A DNA stretch of 64,000 nucleotides from Arthrobacter sp. NicSoilB8 (GCF_019977355.1 NZ_AP024655.1:4216001-4280000), one strand, 5' to 3'; counted from the first letter of the stretch, positions 41,485 through 50,226 are shown. Program-made: numbers and translations. Notes: generated by a model from the sequence alone, not told the origin.

Positions 41485-42744
41485 ATGACCGATCCTCTCT
41501 CCCAGTCCCGGCGGCCTGGCATCCGCGCCGCGATGTTCGTGGACTTCGACAACGTCTACACGGGCCTGATGGCCTTGGACCCGGCCGCGGCCAAGAGGTT
41601 CGCGGAGGACCCCAAACACTGGACCGAAGCGCTGGCCGACGGCGGCGCGGGCGAGGAATCCCGGCGCTTCCTGATCCGCAACTGCTACCTCAACCCGGTG
41701 ATCTATTCCAAGTACCGGCCGTACTGGACCCGGGCGGGCTTCCGCGTGATCGACTGCCCCTCCCTCACCCAGCGCGGCAAATCCAGCACCGACATCAACC
41801 TGGTGCTGGACGCGATGGATGCCCTGTCCGGCGCGGCCCACGTGGAGGAGTTCTTCGTGGCATCGGCGGACGCGGACTTCACGTCGCTGGTCCAGCGGTT
41901 CCGGGCCGCCGACCGCATGACCACGGTCATCGCCGCCGGCGCCGTGGCGTTCGCGTACCGGGAGATGGCCGACAGCGTGGTCGAATCCCACGACTTCGTC
42001 GCAATCCTCAACGGGACCTCGGCCGAGGTCCCCCGCATGGTGCCCTCCGCCGGACTTGGCACCCCGCTCCGCACCGCGGCAGGGGTTCCCGGTTCCGCGA
42101 CCACCGCCGCCGACGAGGTCCGTGCTCTGGTGCAGGCCGCGCCGGGCCCGGTCACCGGAGCTGTGGCGGCACACCGGGCCCTGACCGTGGACCCCTCACT
42201 GAAGACCGATTGGGGCGGCCACGGCAAGTTCGGGGCCTGGATCGCCCAGATCGGCCAGGGCGTTCAGTACTCGTCCACGCCGTCGCCCGGCTGGGTCTGG
42301 GACGCGAAGCGGTTTTCGCCTGAGCTGTCCTCGCTGGCCTCCGAGGCCCGGCCGGCGATCGAGGAGCAGGTCACCAGGGTCACGGACGTGCCCGCGCTGT
42401 CCGCAGAGCAGTTCCGTCAGGTCTTCGTGTCGCTGGAGGCAAAGCTGCGCGAGCACCCCGGCAACCGCAGCGAACTGGCACGCTCGGTCCGGGACGACTG
42501 TGTCGCCGCCGGACAGCCGGTGTCCCGCTCGGCCGTCAACTTCGTGATCCAGGGCGTGGTGTACGCCGGCGGCTCCCTCTCGGACGAGATGACGGCCGGG
42601 GACCTGGCCGCCGCGTGGACGAGGAACGTCGAAGAGCTCTGCCGGCTCGCGCTCATGGAGTTCGACGACGCCGAGAAGCTCGCACTCAGGCGCTGGGCCG
42701 GCGGTGGCCTGCTGGACTCCGGCGCCGGCGACTCCCCGGCGTAG
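41485..42744 (+). CDS. NYN-domain RNase-like protein with LOTUS/OST-HTH domain
   Basis: A 419-residue protein. The N-terminal NYN (PIN-like) nuclease domain has AAMFVDFDNVYTGL with the first acidic residues, KSSTDINLVLDAMD, and ASADADFTSLV, the usual metal-binding aspartate set. A LOTUS/OST-HTH RNA-binding domain occupies about residues 210-280, with ALVQAAPGPVTGAVAAHRAL and GKFGAWIAQIG. The C-terminal 120 residues form a helical extension. Proteins of this type are thought to cleave or bind structured RNA. GCTGAGCCG precedes the ATG without a strong ribosome site. No toxin-antitoxin partner is adjacent. Confidence 0.84.
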   Translation: MTDPLSQSRRPGIRAAMFVDFDNVYTGLMALDPAAAKRFAEDPKHWTEALADGGAGEESRRFLIRNCYLNPVIYSKYRPYWTRAGFRVIDCPSLTQRGKSSTDINLVLDAMDALSGAAHVEEFFVASADADFTSLVQRFRAADRMTTVIAAGAVAFAYREMADSVVESHDFVAILNGTSAEVPRMVPSAGLGTPLRTAAGVPGSATTAADEVRALVQAAPGPVTGAVAAHRALTVDPSLKTDWGGHGKFGAWIAQIGQGVQYSSTPSPGWVWDAKRFSPELSSLASEARPAIEEQVTRVTDVPALSAEQFRQVFVSLEAKLREHPGNRSELARSVRDDCVAAGQPVSRSAVNFVIQGVVYAGGSLSDEMTAGDLAAAWTRNVEELCRLALMEFDDAEKLALRRWAGGGLLDSGAGDSPA

Positions 42745-42768
42745 CGGCCAAACTAAGGAGGCGTAGCA

Positions 42769-43473
42769 ATGGCGTCGGACGCAAAATCCGGGAGGAAACG
42801 CGGGGTCCTTTTCGATGTCGATGGGACCTTGATTGACTCCAGCTATTTCCACGCCCTGGCGTGGTGGCAGGCCTTCCGGCGGGAGGGCTTGGACATCCAG
42901 GTCTCCGCCATCCACCGCTGCGTCGGCATGGGCGGTGAAAAGCTGATAGAACGCTTGGTCCCCGGGTGCGGCAAGGACATGCAGGAAGACCTAAAATCCG
43001 CGCACGGTGCAGTCTTCTCCACGTTCTGGCCTTCCCTGCGGCCCTTCGATGCTGCCCGAAACCTTCTGGCCGCGTGCTCCGACGCCGGCCTGGCCGTGGG
43101 CCTGGCATCGTCAGCGCAGGAGCGCGACCTGGACGTTTCCCGCCGCCTCCTGGACGCCGGCATGTCCATCGATGCCTGGACCAGCTCCAACGACGCCGCC
43201 GAGGGCAAGCCTGCCCCGGACATTCTCCTTGCCTGCTTGGAGAAGCTTGACCTCAGCCCGGCGGACGTCATCTTTGTTGGCGACGCCGTCTGGGACGTGT
43301 TGGCGGCTGCGGCAATCGGAGTTCCCGCCATTGCCCTGACTTGCGGCGGAATCAGCGAAGCCGAACTGCGGGATGCGGGTGCCGCGGAGGTGTACGACAA
43401 TCCGCGGCACCTGTTGGAGAACCTTGGAAGCAGCGCCATTGGAAAGCTGAGCGCCGGAGAGCCTGGCCCCTGA
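42769..43473 (+). CDS. HAD-superfamily phosphatase
   Basis: A 234-residue haloacid-dehalogenase-like hydrolase with all four motifs: DVDGTLIDSS (nucleophile Asp), a serine in LASSAQ, a lysine in EGKPAPDI and the acidic pair in VFVGDAVWDV. A helical cap (about residues 25-90) puts it in the beta-phosphoglucomutase/phosphoglycolate phosphatase subgroup. It removes phosphate from a small metabolite. Spacing from the NYN gene is 24 bp on the same strand and AAGGAGG stands before the ATG, so they may be cotranscribed. Confidence 0.88.
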   Translation: MASDAKSGRKRGVLFDVDGTLIDSSYFHALAWWQAFRREGLDIQVSAIHRCVGMGGEKLIERLVPGCGKDMQEDLKSAHGAVFSTFWPSLRPFDAARNLLAACSDAGLAVGLASSAQERDLDVSRRLLDAGMSIDAWTSSNDAAEGKPAPDILLACLEKLDLSPADVIFVGDAVWDVLAAAAIGVPAIALTCGGISEAELRDAGAAEVYDNPRHLLENLGSSAIGKLSAGEPGP

Positions 43474-43508
43474 TCCCAGGGCGCCAGAGCTGCCCGTCGC
43501 GGGCTTCC

Positions 43509-43925
43509 TCAGCCGAAGGCCTCCTGCACATGGGCCCGGATGGCGCCTATCACCGGGGCCGATCCCTGAGTGCGGTACACATCGATCGGTCGGGATCCCA
43601 GCAGCACGTTGGGGCTGCACATCCAGTGCATGGCCTGCGCCGGCGTGAAGGCGCAGTGGAGGTGCCCGACAAGGGCGTCCAGGTCCGCAAGCTGGAGCCG
43701 GCCAGCCGCATTCGGCGCATCCTGGCCCGACGTCCAGCGCCCCAGAAGCTCCACGCTGACGCCCAGCAGGGGTGCCGCAGCATCCACGCCCATGGAGTTG
43801 ATAAGCCGTTCGGCTATTGCCGTCGGGGTATAGCCTGGCGCGTCCCTCAACTCCGCGAGACTGGCGAAAACCGTGGTGGCAGACAACTCCGGTTCTTCAG
43901 TGCCCTTTTCCTGCAGCTGTTCCAT
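43509..43925 (-). CDS. MbcA/ParS/Xre-like antitoxin-type protein, unpaired
   Basis: A 138-residue helical protein with a helix-turn-helix-like segment (about residues 50-75, VDAAAPLLGVSVELLGRWTSG) and a C-terminal MCSPNVLLGSRPIDVYRTQG (about 104-123) resembling the 'NPxLGGRxPIDxL' element of MbcA/ParS/Xre antitoxin C-terminal domains (DUF2384). In such systems a RES-domain NAD-degrading toxin lies next to it. None is present here: the neighbours are a HAD phosphatase gene and a dehydrogenase gene. It may be a solitary regulator or an orphan antitoxin. Confidence 0.65.
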   Translation of the reverse strand: MEQLQEKGTEEPELSATTVFASLAELRDAPGYTPTAIAERLINSMGVDAAAPLLGVSVELLGRWTSGQDAPNAAGRLQLADLDALVGHLHCAFTPAQAMHWMCSPNVLLGSRPIDVYRTQGSAPVIGAIRAHVQEAFG

Positions 43926-44005
43926 GATTCAATGCTATTTATTGCCGCCCTCTCAGAGTAGGGCCGCAGGACCTTCGCGCGCTCTGCGGTCAGCCGGCCC
44001 GTCCC

Positions 44006-45175
44006 TCACGCCGGGACCGGATTGAAGTCCAGGAGCACCTTTCCGGACACTGCCGAGTTCCGGGCCACCTCGAACGCCTCCAGCCCGCGGTCCAGCGTGA
44101 AGGTGTGCGTGATGACCGGGTCGATGTGCAGGGATCCGTCGGCAAGGGCCGCTATGACGTCGTCGATTTCGTCGTTGAAGCGGAAGGAGCCCACCAGCTC
44201 CAGTTCCCGCGTGATGGCCAGGGAGATCAGGACCGGCTGCGGGCCGGTGGGCAGCAGGCCCACCATCACCACCCGGCCGCCGCGGCTCGCGCCCTGGACG
44301 GCCGAGGCCAGGCCGTGGTGGCTGCCGGAAGACTCAATCACGACGTCGGCCTCCACGGCCGCGATCGCCCCGGCGTCACCGGCCTTGAGGACCGCGTCGG
44401 CCCCCACCGCACGCGCGATTTCCAGCGGCCGGTCGTGCATGTCGACGGCGACGATCCGGCCCGCCCCGGCGCGCTTCAGGACCGCGACGGCCAGGGCGCC
44501 GATGGGGCCGCTGCCGATCACGAGCGCGGTCTTGCCCGCCACATCCCCGGCCCGGGCGACGGCGTGCCAGGCGACGCTGGCGGGCTCGATCAGCGCCGCC
44601 GTGCGCAGGTCAAGGCTCGCCGGCAGCGCCCGGAGCATCCGCACCGGCAGGTTCACATACCGGCTGAACGCGCCGTCCGTATGCGGAAAGCGCGCGGCAC
44701 TGCCCAGGTACGTGCAGCCCGGCGACAGGTTGGGCCGGTCCGCCGGATAGCGTGCCGCACCCGGGCCCGGCGTGGCCGGATGGACCGCGACCGGGGCCCC
44801 CGCGCCGGGCCCCGAGCCGTCCGCGGCCGCCCGGACCACGGTGCCGGAGATCTCGTGCCCCAGGATCATGGGCGCCCTCAGGACCGATTCCCCGGCCGCG
44901 CCGTGCAGCCAGTAATGCAGGTCGGAGCCGCAGATACCGCCGAAAGCCACCTCGACGACCGCCTCCCCCGCGCCCGGGGCCGCCAGCGCGACATCCTCAA
45001 TCCGGAGGTCGCCCGCGGCGTGGGCCACCACCGCCGGCCCCGACACAGGCAAGACAGATTCAGGCAGGACAGATTCAGGCAGGACAGATTCGGGCAGGAC
45101 CGGCTCGGGCAGGACGGAAAAGTTCAGGACCGGCTCGGGCAGGACCGGCTCGGGCCGGGCTGTGCTGCTGGACAT
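44006..45175 (-). CDS. L-idonate 5-dehydrogenase-like MDR lacking structural zinc site
   Basis: A 389-residue MDR of the IdnD branch: GGICGSDLHYWLHG and GHEISG for the catalytic zinc, RFPHTDGAFSRYVNLP, and GSGPIGALAVAVLKRAGA for NAD. The structural-zinc cysteines are missing. Where E. coli IdnD has PCGHCKYC and a further cysteine, this protein has PGPGAARYPADRPNLSPG. The first 45 residues are a repeated PVLPESV tail encoded by 15-bp tandem repeats and absent from relatives. It would oxidise idonate or a similar sugar acid at C5. Its start overlaps the SDR stop (TGATG), so the two are co-translated. Confidence 0.8.
   Translation of the reverse strand: MSSSTARPEPVLPEPVLNFSVLPEPVLPESVLPESVLPESVLPVSGPAVVAHAAGDLRIEDVALAAPGAGEAVVEVAFGGICGSDLHYWLHGAAGESVLRAPMILGHEISGTVVRAAADGSGPGAGAPVAVHPATPGPGAARYPADRPNLSPGCTYLGSAARFPHTDGAFSRYVNLPVRMLRALPASLDLRTAALIEPASVAWHAVARAGDVAGKTALVIGSGPIGALAVAVLKRAGAGRIVAVDMHDRPLEIARAVGADAVLKAGDAGAIAAVEADVVIESSGSHHGLASAVQGASRGGRVVMVGLLPTGPQPVLISLAITRELELVGSFRFNDEIDDVIAALADGSLHIDPVITHTFTLDRGLEAFEVARNSAVSGKVLLDFNPVPA
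45046..45150 (-). repeat. 15-bp tandem repeats inside the idonate-dehydrogenase N-terminus
   Basis: Copies of CAGGCAGGACAGATT and its variant CGGGCAGGACCGGCT occur six to seven times. They encode the repeated LPESV/LPEPV segment in the first 45 residues. Two copies are altered by a 19+11 bp rearrangement that keeps frame. Confidence 0.85.
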
Positions 45176-45945
45176 CAGACCACCACCGTCATTCCGCCGT
45201 CGATGAAGATCGTCTGGCCGTTCACGAAGTCCGAGCCGGCCGAGGCGAGCCAGACCGCGGGCCCGGCCAGGTCCTGCACCGTCCCCCACCGGTGCGCCGG
45301 CGTCCGGCCCAGGATCCAGGCGTTGAACCCCTCGTCATCCACGAGGTTCTGCGTCATCTCGGTGTGGATATAACCCGGCGCGATCCCGTTGATCTGCAGC
45401 CCCGACCCGGCCCACTCCGCGGTCATCGCCCGGGTCAGGTTCCGCAGCCCGCCCTTCGCCGCAACGTACGGGGCGATCGTGGGCCGGGCCAGGTCCGTCT
45501 GCACCGAACAGATGTTGATGATCTTCCCCCGGCCCCGCGGAATCATGCGCCGCGCCGCCTCCCGCCCCACCAGGAAGGCACCGGTCAGGTCCGTGGCGAT
45601 CACCCGGTCCCAGTCCGCCACGTCAAGCTCAAGCATCGGGACCCGGTGCTGGATCCCGGCATTGTTCACCAGAATCTCCAGCGGCCCCACATGCTCCTCC
45701 ACCCAGGCGATACCCCGGGCGGCCCCGGCGTCGCTCGTGACATCGAAAGCGCAGCCGCGCACCCGGCCCGGCGCGTACCCGGCCGCCATCGCCGCCTCCG
45801 CAGCCTTAAGCCGCTCCGGATCGATGCCGTTCAGCACCACCGTGGCGCCCGCATCCGCCAACGCCCGGGCCAGCGCATTGCCGATCCCCCGGCTCGAACC
45901 GGTCACCAGGGCCACACGCCCCGTCAGGTCAAAAAGTGAAGTCAT
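45175..45945 (-). CDS. SDR dehydrogenase, gluconate 5-dehydrogenase-like
   Basis: A 256-residue classical SDR: TGSSRGIGNALARAL, NNAGIQHRVPMLEL, the catalytic serine in INICSVQ, YVAAKGGLRNL and the C-terminal ASAGSDFVNGQTIFIDGGM. It closely resembles gluconate/idonate 5-dehydrogenases (IdnO), which interconvert gluconate and 5-ketogluconate. Together with the IdnD-like gene overlapping at its 3' end it fits an idonate/ketogluconate route. It overlaps the upstream 2-hydroxyacid dehydrogenase gene by four bases, and no strong ribosome site is needed for coupling. Confidence 0.85.
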   Translation of the reverse strand: MTSLFDLTGRVALVTGSSRGIGNALARALADAGATVVLNGIDPERLKAAEAAMAAGYAPGRVRGCAFDVTSDAGAARGIAWVEEHVGPLEILVNNAGIQHRVPMLELDVADWDRVIATDLTGAFLVGREAARRMIPRGRGKIINICSVQTDLARPTIAPYVAAKGGLRNLTRAMTAEWAGSGLQINGIAPGYIHTEMTQNLVDDEGFNAWILGRTPAHRWGTVQDLAGPAVWLASAGSDFVNGQTIFIDGGMTVVV

Positions 45946-46886
45946 GAGAAGGGGCCGCTCTGCACCAGGTTGGCCGGGGTTTGCCCGGCGGCCAGGGCTT
46001 CGAGCTGCTGCCGCAACAGCTTCAGGATCCTCGGCTGGAACGCCGACGCGTTGCCGCCGACGTGCGGGGTGATCAGGGCGTTGGGCGTGGACCACAGAGG
46101 GTGGTCCTGCGGCAGCGGCTCCGGATCCACGACGTCGAGGGCGCACTGCAGGCGCCCGGACAGGACTTCCTTGGTCAGGGCAGCCGTGTCCACCACGGAG
46201 CCGCGGCCCACATTCACCACCAGGGCCCCGTCCGGCAGGGCGGCGAGGACCTCTTCCCCGATCAGCTGATGGGTCTGCTGGTTCAGGGGCAGCACCGAAA
46301 CCAGGATGTCGTGCGTCGCGGCGAGCGCGGCCAGTTCCGCGGACGCGTGCACCTCGCCGTATTCGTCGGTGCGGGCCGCACTCCCCACCCGGGTGAGAGT
46401 GACCTCGAAGGGCTCCAGGCGGCGGGCGATTTCGTGCCCGATTCCGCCGACGCCGACCAGCAGGACGCGCCTGTCGGCCAGGGACTGGCGCCGCTCCGGC
46501 CGCCAGAGGCCGTACTGCTGGTCTCGGACGGCCTGGTCGATGCCGCGCAGCTTCGCCAGGATCAGCCCCACGGCCAGTTCCGCGGTCGCGGCGGCATGGA
46601 CACCGGAGGCGCTGGCTACGCCCGCCGCCGGCCCGGCGGCCTCGATGACCCCGTCATACCCGGTGGACTGCGTCTGCACGAACTTCAGCCCGTCGACCTG
46701 CGCGAGGGATCCCAGCACGGCGGAGGCGTCGATGTACGGGAGGATAACGCCGTCGATCTCACCGAGTGTCCCGCCGTCGGGCTCCGACTTCAGGTCCCAC
46801 ACCACCCCTCTCAGCCCTTCGGGCAGGGGCGAGAGATCGGCGAGGAGCTGCCGGTCGGGGAAACTGACGGTGCGGACTGTTTGCAT
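45942..46886 (-). CDS. D-2-hydroxyacid dehydrogenase (2-ketogluconate reductase-like)
   Basis: A 314-residue member of the D-isomer 2-hydroxyacid dehydrogenase family. The cofactor motif is VLLVGVGGIGHEIARRLEPF; the substrate arginine is in VNVGRGSVVD, the glutamate in DVVDPEPLP and the catalytic histidine in LITPHVGG. It reduces a 2-oxo acid to the D-hydroxy acid with NAD(P)H. In company with IdnD- and IdnO-like genes it may act as a 2-ketogluconate or hydroxypyruvate reductase, but the exact substrate is not shown. Genes 44006 to 46886 form one overlapping operon on the minus strand. Confidence 0.87.
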   Translation of the reverse strand: MQTVRTVSFPDRQLLADLSPLPEGLRGVVWDLKSEPDGGTLGEIDGVILPYIDASAVLGSLAQVDGLKFVQTQSTGYDGVIEAAGPAAGVASASGVHAAATAELAVGLILAKLRGIDQAVRDQQYGLWRPERRQSLADRRVLLVGVGGIGHEIARRLEPFEVTLTRVGSAARTDEYGEVHASAELAALAATHDILVSVLPLNQQTHQLIGEEVLAALPDGALVVNVGRGSVVDTAALTKEVLSGRLQCALDVVDPEPLPQDHPLWSTPNALITPHVGGNASAFQPRILKLLRQQLEALAAGQTPANLVQSGPFS

Positions 46887-46996
46887 CGGAAAACCTATCG
46901 ATTGTTGACGGTGAAGTGGGCGGCAGGCCGGGGCTGCGCGGTCAGCGCCGGTTGGAGGCTGGCGCCTGCGGGAGGGGCTGGCGCCGGGGGGAGGGG

Positions 46997-47746
46997 TTAG
47001 CGCCGGTCGAAGGTCAGACCGCCGGGGACCTGGAACGTGGGCATGAGTTCGAGCATGCCCACATTCACGTGCCGGGGTGTTTCGATCGCGTAGTCCAGCG
47101 CGTTGACGATGTCGTCAGTGGTCAGCGACTCGTAGCCTTCGTAGTACGTCTTCCACGCCTCCTCCATGGCCTCGGGAGTGCCGCCCATATTGCGGCCGAA
47201 GATCTCCGTTTCGACGCGTCCGGGGCAGATCTCGGTGACACGGATGCGCTTGCCCACGGTGTCGTTGCGCAGCTGCCGGGAGACCTGGTGCACGGCCGCC
47301 TTGGTGGCGTGATAGACGGTGTGGCCGTAGAAGTTGTAGACGCCGGCGATGGAGCTGATGTTCAGCACGTGGCCCCGGTCGCGTTCCACCATGCCCGGCA
47401 GCACCAGCCGGGTCAGCTGCAGCAGGCCGCGCAGGTTGACGTCCACGAGCTCGTCGATGTCGCTCTCGCTGGAATCCAGGATGTTCCCCGGCCGCGAGAC
47501 CCCGGCGCAGTTCACCAGGACGTCGATTTCCAGATGCCCGACGGCGGCCGCCAGCGCCGCGGTGTCGGTCAGGTCCACCACGTGGGGGATGGCCCCGGTC
47601 TTGTCGGCAAGTTCGTTCAGGCGTTCCTCGTTGCGGGCGACGGCGTGGACCGTGAGTCCGCGCTTGGCCAGGCGTTCGGCGATCGCGGCGCCCATTCCGG
47701 TGGACGCGCCCGTGACGAGGGCAGTTGAGTAGTCAGAAAAAGGCAT
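46997..47746 (-). CDS. Short-chain dehydrogenase/reductase
   Basis: A 249-residue SDR of the YdfG/serine-dehydrogenase-like branch: TGASTGMGAAIAERLAKRG, VNCAGVSRPG, LNISSIAGVYNFYGHTVYHA with catalytic Ser and Tyr, then TKAAV. The segment ICPGRVETEIFGR is typical of that branch. It oxidises small hydroxy acids or alcohols with NAD(P). AGGAGACC lies before the ATG. It precedes the 2-hydroxyacid dehydrogenase operon by about 110 bp. That gap contains a loosely repeated GAGG-GCTGGCGCC sequence (46951-47000). Confidence 0.86.
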   Translation of the reverse strand: MPFSDYSTALVTGASTGMGAAIAERLAKRGLTVHAVARNEERLNELADKTGAIPHVVDLTDTAALAAAVGHLEIDVLVNCAGVSRPGNILDSSESDIDELVDVNLRGLLQLTRLVLPGMVERDRGHVLNISSIAGVYNFYGHTVYHATKAAVHQVSRQLRNDTVGKRIRVTEICPGRVETEIFGRNMGGTPEAMEEAWKTYYEGYESLTTDDIVNALDYAIETPRHVNVGMLELMPTFQVPGGLTFDRR

Positions 47747-47816
47747 GGAGGTCTCCTGGGTATGTGTGAAGCGCAAGGCAGCTAGTTCAGCGCAGTGCAG
47801 CACCTTGGGCGGGTAG

Positions 47817-49157
47817 TTAGGCGTCGCGGAGCGGCAGGTGCGCCCGGTCCTTGACCGTGCTGACGGCGGCGAGTGTGCCCAGCGCGGTGATGACGGCGTA
47901 GAAAGCGGGCATGTAGATGTTGCCCGTGGACGAGATCAGCCAGGTCATCAGCAGCGGTGCGGTGCCGCCGAAGAGTGCCGACGAGACGTTGTAGCCCAGA
48001 CCGTAAGCGGAGTAGCGGACGCGGGTGGGGAACAGTTCCACGATCAGGATGTGGATCACCGCGGTGTGGCCGGCGAAGACCACTGCCATGATGCAGGCGC
48101 CGAGGATGGCCAGGCCCATGTTGCCGGTGGCGATCAGGGCGTAGGCGGGGATGCCGACGATGGCCATGGCAATTGCGGAGCCGGCGATGACCTTCTTGCG
48201 GCCAACCCGGTCGGACAGGGCGCCCATGAAGGGAATGGCGATGCAGATGGCCACCAGGCTGCAGGCGGTGACGATGAGTGCCTCGCCGATGGTGAAGTTC
48301 AGCTGCTTGCCCTTCAGGAACGTGGGCATGTAGGAGAACAGGACGTAGTAGCCGGAGCCGTTCATGAGTGGGATGAACAGGGCCAGGAGCATGGCGCGGC
48401 GGTGTTCTGCGGACTTGAAGGCTTCCTTGAGCGGGTTCTTGGACAGGCCGCCCTCTTCCTTCAGCTTCTCAAAGTTCGGGGTGTCGCTGATGGCCTTGCG
48501 GATGTACCAGCCGATGATGCCCATGGGGATGGCGACCAGGAACGGAATGCGCCAGGCGAAGGCACCGAAGCCGCCGCCGTCGATCGCCGCCTGGGTGAGC
48601 CACGGGGACATGGAGAAGGCAACCAGCGTACCGGTGAGGAGAGCCGCGAAGGAGGCGATCTGGGCGTAGGAGGTGATGATGCCGCGCTTGCCTTCCGGGG
48701 CGTGCTCGGCGAGGAAGGTCATGGCGCCGGCGGCTTCGCCACCAACGGAGAAGCCCTGCAGCATGCGGAGCAGAACCAGGAGCACCGGTGCAGCGATGCC
48801 GATTGCGGCGTAACTCGGCAGCAGGCCGATGCCCGCCGTCGCCACGCTGATCAGCAGGATGACGAAGACCAGCAGTTTTTGCCGGCCGATGCGGTCCCCC
48901 AGGTATCCGCAGATCACGGCGCCGAGAGGACGCACGAAGAAGGACACGGCGTAGCCGGCGAAGACGAACAGCAGGGCGTTGTCCGGGTTGCCGGGTGCCA
49001 GGAAGACCAGGGCAAGCGTTCCGGCCATGAAAGCGAAGATGCCGTTGTCATAGAGTTCCACGAAAATGCCGACGCAGCCGGCCATAACAACTTTGCGGGT
49101 CTGCTTACTGCTGAGCCGCTCTTTGTGCGGCTGGGCCGCGTGCGTAGAAATTGACAT
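47817..49157 (-). CDS. MFS metabolite:H+ symporter
   Basis: A 446-residue MHS-family transporter with about 12 membrane segments, VGIFVELYDNGIFAFMAGTL at the first helix, loop 2-3 GYLGDRIGRQKLLVF, LQGFSVGGEAAGA and the second loop DRVGRKKV. This family imports dicarboxylates, sugar acids and betaines. It lies between an SDR-dehydrogenase operon downstream and the PxpCBA genes upstream, all on the minus strand. It could feed either. AAGGA stands 6 bp before the ATG. The substrate is not determined. Confidence 0.88.
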   Translation of the reverse strand: MSISTHAAQPHKERLSSKQTRKVVMAGCVGIFVELYDNGIFAFMAGTLALVFLAPGNPDNALLFVFAGYAVSFFVRPLGAVICGYLGDRIGRQKLLVFVILLISVATAGIGLLPSYAAIGIAAPVLLVLLRMLQGFSVGGEAAGAMTFLAEHAPEGKRGIITSYAQIASFAALLTGTLVAFSMSPWLTQAAIDGGGFGAFAWRIPFLVAIPMGIIGWYIRKAISDTPNFEKLKEEGGLSKNPLKEAFKSAEHRRAMLLALFIPLMNGSGYYVLFSYMPTFLKGKQLNFTIGEALIVTACSLVAICIAIPFMGALSDRVGRKKVIAGSAIAMAIVGIPAYALIATGNMGLAILGACIMAVVFAGHTAVIHILIVELFPTRVRYSAYGLGYNVSSALFGGTAPLLMTWLISSTGNIYMPAFYAVITALGTLAAVSTVKDRAHLPLRDA

Positions 49158-49212
49158 GGCTTTCCTTACTAAGGGGGATGGTAACAAGGCTTTGGATCTG
49201 GTGCGAGGGTGG

Positions 49213-50226
49213 TTAGCTTCCGGAGGCCGACGCGAGCTGTGGCCAGCCGGACCGGCTGCCGATGCCGAGGAGGGAGAAGACGGTGCTGACTGTCGAACGG
49301 AGGTTCTCCAGTTCCCGCAAGGCCGCCCGGTATTTCGCCGTAGCGTCGGGGACGGTGGTCCTGCGGAAGGTTATGGTGTGGCCGGGCCGGGCCTGGGCCA
49401 GCACATCCAGGGAGCGGGTGGTGACCACTGCCAGGACGGGGTAGCCGGCGGTGACTCCGCGGCCGCGGTGCAGCACCAGGAGTTCCTCCCGGGACGGCAC
49501 CTCGATCGCTCCGACCGGGACGCCGCGCGAGAGCACCTCCGCCGTCGACTGGCGTTCGGGGAGGGCGCCCCCCAGCCGCAGTCCGATGTGGTTGCTCCGG
49601 GCACTGACGGTGTATTCGGTGGTGAAGAGCAGTTCGGCGGTGTCGCCGAATTCGTCCACATCGGGCCCGTCCGTGACCTCCACAACGGCCCGGCTGCTGA
49701 ACTCCGGCCGGGTAAGCCCCAGCCGGAACAGCGGCAGGTCGAAGTACGGTTGCCGGATGGGCGGGACGCTTCGAGAGGTCTTGAGTTCGGTGCCTTCGGT
49801 CAGCCGCAGGCCGAATCCGACCACCGTGTCAGGGGCGCAGCTTCCGAGCAGGACGGGCGCCTCCACGGAACCGTGGACGGCAAGGTAGGAACGGAGGCCG
49901 CCGGTGATTTGGCGCAGCGCCACTGTTTCCCCGGCGCGCACGGACACCGGTTCCCACTGCGGGCATTCGCGCCCGCCCACCGTGAACCGCAGGGGCGCCC
50001 CGGTGACGGCGATGAGGATGTCCGTGGTGGCCCGCATGCGGAAATCCAGTGCGGTGATCTCCAGCAGCGGCGCATTGTCCTCGTTGGCGGTGAGGATGTT
50101 CGCCGCGCGTGCGGAGAACTGGTCCAGCGCACCGTTCACGGGGAGTCCGAACCGGGGTCCCCGGAAGCGCCCCAGGTCGGTGACCACGGAGTGGCCGGGC
50201 TGCTGGATGATCAACGATCCGTTCAT
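49213..50226 (-). CDS. pxpC: 5-oxoprolinase subunit C-like (biotin-dependent carboxylase-like domain 2)
   Basis: A 337-residue protein of the KipA/PxpC family: LIIQQPGHSVVTDLGRFRGP near the N-terminus, GLPVNGALDQFSARAANIL, and SNHIGLRLGG. PxpC pairs with PxpB in an ATP-dependent lactamase that opens 5-oxoproline to glutamate with PxpA. The start overlaps the PxpB stop by 4 bp, so subunits are made in ratio. The family also includes allophanate-hydrolase-like proteins, so the substrate may not be 5-oxoproline itself, especially given the unusual PxpA here. Confidence 0.87.
   Translation of the reverse strand: MNGSLIIQQPGHSVVTDLGRFRGPRFGLPVNGALDQFSARAANILTANEDNAPLLEITALDFRMRATTDILIAVTGAPLRFTVGGRECPQWEPVSVRAGETVALRQITGGLRSYLAVHGSVEAPVLLGSCAPDTVVGFGLRLTEGTELKTSRSVPPIRQPYFDLPLFRLGLTRPEFSSRAVVEVTDGPDVDEFGDTAELLFTTEYTVSARSNHIGLRLGGALPERQSTAEVLSRGVPVGAIEVPSREELLVLHRGRGVTAGYPVLAVVTTRSLDVLAQARPGHTITFRRTTVPDATAKYRAALRELENLRSTVSTVFSLLGIGSRSGWPQLASASGS

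Noticed and set aside
20308..43925. Defence island made of the GHKL ATPase, NYN-LOTUS protein and MbcA-like protein
   Set aside because: They are scattered over 23 kb among metabolic genes and have no restriction, toxin or known defence partner.
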